This document shows positions 57,141 through 64,000 of a DNA stretch of 64,000 bases, piece by piece. How positions within the stretch are numbered: position 1 is the stretch's first letter; each line of letters starts with the position of its first letter. This DNA is from Closterium sp. NIES-65 (lineage: Eukaryota > Streptophyta > Zygnematophyceae > Desmidiales > Closteriaceae). The stretch covers positions 3,735,001 to 3,799,000 of the forward strand of contig CANXME010000213.1 of the NCBI GenBank assembly GCA_948144175.1. Direction: 5' to 3'. Below the pieces are notes generated by a model. The model was not told where the DNA came from and searched no databases. It worked only from the letters and a program-made list of their open reading frames with translations. Both the position numbers and the translations under genes were made by a program.

Positions 57141-60100
57141 ACGTCACGCTTGGTCACACTTGGTCACGCTTGGTCATGCTTGGTCACGCTTGGTCACGCT
57201 TGGTCACGGTTGGTCACACTTGGTCACGCTTGGTCACGCTCGGTCACGCTTGGTCACGCTTGGTCACGCTTGGTCACGCTTGATCACGATTGGTCACCCT
57301 TGGTCACGCTTGGTCACACTTGGTCATGCTTGGTCACCCTTGGTCATGCTTGGTCACGCTTGGTCACACTTGGTTACGCTTGGTCACACTTGGTCACACG
57401 CTTGGTCATGCTTGGTCACGGTTGGTCACACTTGGTCACGCTTGGTCACGCTTGGTCACACTTGGTAACGCTTGGTCACACTTGGTCACACTTGGTCACG
57501 CTTGGTCACCCTTGGTGACACTTGGTCACGCTTGGTCACGATTGGTCACGCTTGGTCACGCTTGGTCACGCTAGGTCACACTTGGTCAACTTTGGTCACA
57601 ATTGGTCACGCTTGGTCGGCTTGGTAACGCTTGGTCAGGCTTGGTTACGCTTGGTCACACTTGGTCACGCTTGGTCATGCTTGGTCACGCTTGGTCACGC
57701 TTGGTCACGGTTGGTCACACGTGGTCACGCTTGGTCACGCTCGGTCACGCTTGGTCACTCTTGGTCACGCTTGGTCACGCTTGATCACGATTGGTCACCC
57801 TTGGTCACGCTTGGTCACACTTGGTCATGCTTGGTCACCCTTGGTCATGCTTGGTCACGCTTGGCCACACTTGGTTACGCTTGGTCACACTTGGTCACAC
57901 GCTTGGTCACGCTTGGTCACGGTTGGTCACACTTGGTCACGCTTGGTCACGCTTGGTCATGCTTGGTCATGCTTGGTCACACTTGGTCACTCTTGGTCAC
58001 ACTTGGTAACGCTTGGTCACACTTGGTCACACTTGGTCACGCTTGGTCACGCTTGGTCACGCTTGGTCACGCTTAGTCACGCTAGGTCACAATTGGTTAC
58101 GCTTGGTCAGGCTTGGTAACGCTTGGTCAGGCTTGGTTACGCTTGGTCACACTTGGTAACGCTTGGTCACACTTAGTCACGCTTGGTCACGCTTGGTCAC
58201 GCTTGGTCACGCTCGGTCACGCTTGGTCACGCTTGGTCACGCTTGGTCACGCTTCGACACGCTTGGTCACACTTAGTCACGCTTGCTCACCCTTGGTCAT
58301 GCTTGCTCACCCTTGGTCACGCTTGGTCACGCTTGGTCACGCTTGGTTACGCTTGGTCACACTTGGTCACACGCTTGGTCACGCTTGGTCAACTTTGGTC
58401 ACAATTGGTCACGCTTGGTCGGCTTGGTAACGCTTGGTCACAATTGGTCACGCTTGGTCGGCTTGGTAACGCTTGGTCAGGCTTGGTTACGCTTGGTCAC
58501 ACTTGGTCACGCTTGGTCATGCTTGGTCACGCTTGGTCACGCTTGGTCACGGTTGGTCACACGTGGTCACGCTTGGTCACGCTCGGTCACGCTTGGTCAC
58601 GCTTGGTCACGCTTGGTCACGCTTGATCACGATTGGTCACCCTTGGTCACGCTTGGTCACACTTGGTCATGCTTGGTCACCCTTGGTCATGCTTGGTCAC
58701 GCTTGGCCACACTTGGTTACGCTTGGTCACACTTGGTCACACGCTTGGTCACGCTTGGTCACGGTTGGTCACACTTGGTCACGCTTGGTCACGCTTGGTC
58801 ATGCTTGGTCATGCTTGGTCACACTTGGTCACTCTTGGTCACACTTGGTAACGCTTGGTCACACTTGGTCACACTTGGTCACGCTTGGTCACCCTTGGTG
58901 ACACTTGGTCACGCTTGGTCACGCTTGGTCACGCTTGGTCACGCTTAGTCACGCTAGGTCACAATTGGTTACGCTTGGTCAGGCTTGGTAACGCTTGGTC
59001 AGGCTTGGTTACGCTTGGTCACACTTGGTAACGCTTGGTCACACTTGGTCACGCTTGGTCATGCTTGGTCACACTTAGTCACGCTTGGTCACGCTTGGTC
59101 ACGCTTGGTCACGCTCGGTCACGCTTGGTCACGCTTCGACACGCTTGGTCACGCTTCGACACGCTTGGTCACACTTAGTCACGCTTGCTCACCCTTGGTC
59201 ATGCTTGCTCACCCTTGGTCACGCTTGGTCACGCTTGGTCACGCTTGGTTACGCTTGGTCACACTTGGTCACACGCTTGGTCACGCTTGGTCACACTTGG
59301 TCACACTTGGTCACACTTGGTCACGCTCAGTCACGCTTGGTCACCTTTGGTCAAACTTGGTTACGCTTGGTCATGTTTGGTCACGATTGGTCACGCTTGG
59401 TCACGCTTGGTCACGCTAGGTCACACTTGGTCACGCTTGGTCAGGCTTGGTAACGCTTGGACAGGCTTGGTTACGCTTGTTCACACTTGGTAACGCTTGG
59501 TCACGCTTGGTCACACGCTTGGTCACGCTTGGTCACGCTTGGTCACGCTTGGTAAAGCTTGGTCACGCTTGGTCACGCTTGGTCACGCTTGGTCACACTT
59601 GGTCATGCTTGGTCACACTTGGTCACGCTTGGTCACACTTGATCACAATTGGTCACGCTTGGATACCCTTGGTCACGCTTGGTCATGCTTGGTCACGATT
59701 GGTCACGCTTGGTCACGCTTGGTCACGGTTGGTCACACTTGGTCACGCTTGGTCACGCTCGGTCACGCTTGGTCAGGCTTGGTCACGCTTGGTCACTCTT
59801 GGTCACGCTTGGTCACCACGCTTGGTCATGCATGGTCACTACGATTGGTCACGCTTGGTCACGCTTGGGCACGCTTGGTCACGCTTGGTCATGCTTGGTC
59901 ACGCTTGGTCACGCTTGGACACTCTTGGTCACGCTTGGTCACGCTTGGTCACACTTGGTCACGCTTGGTCACACTTGGTCACGCTTGGTCACACTTGGTC
60001 ACACTTGGTCACGCTTGGACACCCTTGGTCACACTTGGTCACGCTTGGTCACGCTTGGTCACGATTGGTCATGCTTGGTCACGCTTGGTCACGCTTGGTC

Positions 60101-60953
60101 ACACTTGGTCAAGCTTGGTCACACTTGGTCACGCTTGATCAGGCTTGGTCACGCTTGGTCACTCTTGGTCACGCTTGGTCACCACGCTTGGTCACGCTTT
60201 GTCACCACGCTTGGTCACGCTTGGTCACGCTTGGTCACGCTTGGGCACGCTTGGGCACGCTTGGTCACGCTTGGTCACGCTTGGTCACGCTTGGTCACGC
60301 TTGGTCACGCTTGGTCACGCTTGGACACGCTTGGTCACGCTTGGTCACGCTTGGTCACGCTTGGTCACGCTTGGTCGCGCTTGGTCACACGCTTGGTCAC
60401 GATTGGTCACGCTTGGTCACGCTTGGTCACGCTTGGTCACACTTGGTCAAGCTTGGTCACACTTGGTCACGCTTGGTCAGGCTTGGTCACACTTGGTCAC
60501 TCTTGGTCACGCTTGGTCACCACGCTTGGTCACGCTTGGTCACCACGCTTGGTCACGCTTGGTCACCACGCTTGGTCACGCTTGGTCATGCATGGGCACG
60601 CTTGGTAAGGCTTGGTCACGCTTGGTCACGCTTGGTCATGCTTGGTCACGCTTGGTCACTCTTGGTCATGCTTAGTCACGCTTGGTCACGCTGGGTCACC
60701 CTTGGTCACGCTTGGTCAGCCTTGGTCACGCTTGGTCACCCTTGGTCACGCTTGGTCACTCTTGGTCCCGCTTGGTCACGCTTGGTCATGCTTGGTCACG
60801 CTTGGTCACCACGCTTGGTCACGCTTGGCCAGGCTTGGTCACGCTTGGTAACGGTCGGTCCCGGTTGGACACGCTTTGTCACGCTTGGTCACGCTTGGTC
60901 ACGCTTGGTCACGCTTGGTCACCCTTGGTCACCCTTGGTCACACTTGATCACC
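57141..60953. repeat. 10-bp satellite (TTGGTCACGC), about 380 units, with higher-order repeats
   Basis: A 3.8-kb block of TTGGTCACGC with point variants (CACACTTGGT, CATGCTTGGT, TTGGTAACGC). The variant order from 57,585 to about 58,000 recurs at +842 bp (for example TTGGTCGGCTTGGTAACGC at 57,612 and 58,454), so blocks were copied as units. Later parts include irregular ACCACGCTTGG units. ORFs of up to 507 codons in all plus frames come from the period of 10 and the lack of stops. Confidence 0.97.
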
Positions 60954-60957
60954 CATA

Positions 60958-61685
60958 CTTATGTTTGTAGAGACAGTACCATTTTCTTGCCACTCTATTA
61001 AATTAGGCCTTGTACTTTAGTAACACTAGGTTCTAACCTTTCCGATCCACACAGTTTGAGAGATTTTAGAGTTCCCGCTACGCCTTGTACCTGCACACAA
61101 GCGTGCATACTGAGTGAACCGACCAAAGCATTACATTCTCTATAGAAATACAGTGAGTACCACATATATTTCCCTTTTTAATTATAGTATACCATTCCCC
61201 ACCCCGGTACCACGTTCGAACCTTTTGGATCTACATAATTCGTCAGATATCGACATTCCAAACGTGCATGGTACCTGCACTACCAGCGCGCATGCCGACC
61301 AAACTGACTAGCGCATAACTTATGTTTGTAGAGAAAGATAGTACCATATTCTTGCCAGTCTACTAGATTAGGCCTTGTACTTTAATAGTAATAGGTTCTA
61401 AACTTTTTGATCCACATAATTTGTGAGATTTCTAAGTTCCAGCTACGCCTTGTAAGTGCACACAAGCGTGCATACTGAGAGAACCGACCAACGCATAATT
61501 TTCTCTGTAGAAATACAGTGAGTACCACATGTGTTTCCCTTTTACTTTCAAGTATTCCATTCCCCACCCCCCTACCACCTTCTAACCTTTTGGATCTACA
61601 TAATTTGACAGATATAGACATTCCAAACGTGCATGGTACCTATACTAGAGGCGAGCATTCCGACCAAACTCCAGCGATGACGGCT
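60958..61685. repeat. Two tandem copies of a ~361-bp unit
   Basis: Copy 1 about 60,958-61,318, copy 2 about 61,319-61,685; both contain TATGTTTGTAGAGA, ATTAGGCCTTGTACTTTA and CACACAAGCGTGCATACTGA. No coding is recognised. Confidence 0.88.
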
Positions 61686-61714
61686 GTGCCTACCCTCAAA
61701 TGCTAAGGAAGGGA

Positions 61715-62368
61715 AGCGCATGGGTGATAAGAGTAGGGAGAAGGGTGATGAGAGAAGGGAGAAGGGAGATGAGAGTAGGGAGAAGGGTGATGAGAATAGG
61801 GAGAAGGGTGATGAGAATAGGTAGAAGGGTGATGAGAGTAGGGAGAAGGATGATGAGAGTAGGGAGAAGGGTGATGAGAGTAGGGAGAAGAGATATTAGA
61901 GTAGGGAGAAGGGTGATGAGAGTAGAGAGAAGGGTGATGAGAGTAGAGAGAAGGGTGATGAAAGTAGGGAGAAGGGTGATGCGAGCAGGGAGAAGGGTGA
62001 TGAGATTAGGGAGAAGGGTGATGAGAGTAGGGAGAAGGGTGATAAGAGTAGGGAGAAGGGTGATGAGAGTAGGGAGAAGGGAAATGAGAGTAGGGAGAAG
62101 GGTGATGAGAGTATGGAGAAGGGTGATGAGAGTAGGGAGAAGGGTGATGAGAGTAGGGAGAAGGGAGATTAGAGTAGAGAGAAGGGTGATGAGAGTAGGA
62201 AGAAGGGTTATGAGAGTAGGGAGAAGGGTGATGAGACTAGGGAGAAGGGTGATGAGAGTAGGGAGAAGAGAGATGAGAGTATGGAGAAGGAATATGAGAG
62301 TAGGGAGAAAGGTGATGAGAGAAGGGAGAAGGGTGATGAGAGTAGGGACAAGGGTGATGGGAGTAGGG
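61715..62368. repeat. 21-bp tandem repeat, about 31 units
   Basis: Units of GAGAGTAGGGAGAAGGGTGAT or single-base variants. A period of 21 keeps one frame open on each strand (RVGRRVM / LLPTLIT peptides, over 230 codons); these are not genes. Confidence 0.95.
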
Positions 62369-62370
62369 AT

Positions 62371-63945
62371 TTTGCCTCTAGCCTCAAAACGCGGAAGGAT
62401 CCGCACATGTACAGGAAGAGCAGCGGGCGCTCATCATTCGTGAGCGCCGATGACCGATGATGCTTGCAACCCACCCGCGCCCTTGCTGGCATGGCAATAG
62501 GCTTACACAAGCGCAGCCAGATGACCCAGAAGAAGAAAAACGCTCAGACGAGCGCTTCCAACCCCAAAACGCAGAAGGATCCGCACATCTGCAGGAAGTG
62601 CAATAAGCGCACTTCATTCACGAGCGCTGATGACCGATGATGCTCGCAACCCTCCCATGCCCTTGCTGGCTTGGCAAAAGGCCCAGACAAGTGCAGCCTG
62701 GTGACCCGGCAGAAGAAAAACGCTCAAAAGGAGCGCTTCCAACCCCAAAACGCGGAAGGATCCGCACATGTGGAGGAAGTGCAGCGGGCGCTCTTCATTC
62801 GCGAGCGCTGATGACCGACGACGCTCGCAACCCTCCCACGCCCTTGCTGGCTTAGCAATAGGCCCAGACAAGTACAGTCAGGTGACCCGGTAGAAAATAA
62901 AACACTCCGAACGAGCGCTTCCAGCCCCAAAACGCAGAAGGATCCGCACACGTGCAGGAAGTGCAGCGGGCGCTCTTCATTCGCGAGCGTTGATGACCAA
63001 TGATGCTCGCAACCCTCCCACGCCATTGCTGGCTTAGCAATAGGCCCAGACAAGCGCAGCCACGTGACCCAGCGGAAGAAAAACGCTCGGAACGAGCACT
63101 TCCAAACCCAAAACGCGGAAGGATCCGCAAATGTGTAGCGGGCGCGCATCATTCGCTGGATTTGCAAAAGGTTCAGACAAGCGCAGCCTTGTGACCCAAT
63201 GGAAGAATAACGCTCAGAACGAGCGCTTCTAGCCTCAAAACTCCGAAGGATCCGCACATGTGCAGGAAGTGCAGCGGGCGCTCATCATTCGCGAGCGCCG
63301 ATCACCGATGATGGTTGCAACCTTCCCACGCCCTTGCTGGCTTGGAAATTGGCCCAGACAAGCGCAGCCAGGTGACTCGGTAGAAGAAAATTGCTCCGAA
63401 CGAGTGCTTCCAGCCCCAAAACGCGGAAGGATCTGCACATGTGCAGGAAGTGCAGTGGGCGTTCTTCATTCGCGAGCGCTGATGACCAATGATGCTCGCA
63501 ACCCTCCTACGCCATTGCTGGCTTGGCATTAGGCCCAGGCAAGCGCAGCCAGGTGACCCGGTAGAAGAAAAAAGCTCCGAACGAGAGCTTCCAGCCCCAA
63601 AACGCGGAAGGATCCGCACATGTGCAGGTTGTGCAGCTGGCGCTCTTCATTCGCGAGCGCTGATGCCAATGATGCTCGCAACCCCACCACGCCCTTGCTC
63701 GCTTGGCAATAGGCCCAGAGAAGCACAGCCAGGTGACCCGGTAGAAGAAAAACGTTCCGAACGAGCGCTTCCAGCCCCAAAACGCGGAAGGATCCGCACA
63801 TGTGCAGGAAGTGCAGCGGGCGCTCTTTATTCGCGAGCGTTGATGACCAATGATGCTCGCAAACCCTCCCACGCCCTTGCTTGCTTGGCAATAGGACCAG
63901 AGATGCGCAGCCAGGTGACCCGGTAGAAGAAAAACGCTCAGACGT
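62371..63945. repeat. ~180-bp satellite, nine copies
   Basis: The anchor GGATCCGCACATGTGCAGGA (or variant) occurs at 62,397, 62,577, 62,757, 62,939, 63,119, 63,249, 63,429, 63,609 and 63,789, i.e. every 180 bp except one 130-bp copy with an internal deletion (63,119-63,248). Each unit also holds GCGCTCTTCATTCGCGAGCG and CCTCCCACGCCCTTGCTGGC. Being 60 codons long, units keep ORFs open on both strands. The last 55 bases of the window leave the array. Confidence 0.95.
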
Positions 63946-64000
63946 GTCAACGGCAGTTGTTGTTGGCCCCGTCCTCGCTTGGCCGGAGCCGACTTGGTGG

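Noticed and set aside
57117-60970. ORFs of up to 507 codons (LGHAWSRLVT repeats)
   Set aside because: All three plus frames are open because the 10-bp unit contains no stop; a satellite, not a protein.
61696-62443. 247- and 236-codon ORFs on opposite strands
   Set aside because: Products of the 21-bp repeat, open on both strands.
62371-63945. Regularly spaced repeats resembling a CRISPR array
   Set aside because: The whole 180-bp unit is repeated with no unique spacers; the genome is eukaryotic.

Overview
The window reads as nuclear DNA of a green-lineage eukaryote, most likely a streptophyte (charophyte) alga. The two clearly recognisable host genes are intron-rich, GC-rich in their exons, and closest by memory to land-plant proteins: an NCL-type EF-hand Na+/Ca2+ exchanger-like protein (minus strand, 188-7,788, running off the left edge) and exportin-1/XPO1 (plus strand, 32,011-41,958, 23 exons, complete). 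The wording of the Ty1/copia polyproteins resembles those I remember from the desmid Closterium, but that attribution is tentative and no search was run.

Layout. 1-7.8 kb: ten exons of NCL, with introns full of partial copies of the neighbouring exon ends. 7.8-10.6 kb: non-coding, mostly a diverged ~0.7 kb tandem duplication. 10.6-31.2 kb: a Ty1/copia graveyard. It holds a truncated copy (A), a fairly young LTR-bounded copy (B, 15,742-23,093) nested in an older reverse-transcriptase fragment (C), and a second LTR-bounded copy in the opposite direction (D, 24,322-31,216). All are broken. 31.2-42 kb: XPO1 with its 5' region. 42-44.5 kb: intergenic, with one clean tRNA-derived SINE carrying an 11-bp target duplication. 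44.5-46 kb: a two-exon gene for an acidic protein with a KVRW...EFEP motif and a C-terminal CTIL prenylation box. 47.7-49.8 kb: an F-box/leucine-rich-repeat gene split by an apparent frameshift. 49.9-64 kb: almost wholly tandem repeats with units of about 10, 19, 21, 23, 29, 37, 39, 180, 361 and ~750 bp. The ~750-bp array is itself a tandem duplication of exons of an unrecognised minus-strand gene (about 53,190-56,830).

The most notable theme is short tandem duplication. In both NCL and XPO1, segments of 30-170 bp spanning an exon-intron border have been copied, leaving decoy exon edges with their splice sites inside introns. At four places a palindrome close to TTTTGAGTCGACTCAAAA sits exactly between the two copies of such a duplication. 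The host genes do not form an operon or pathway; their order appears incidental.
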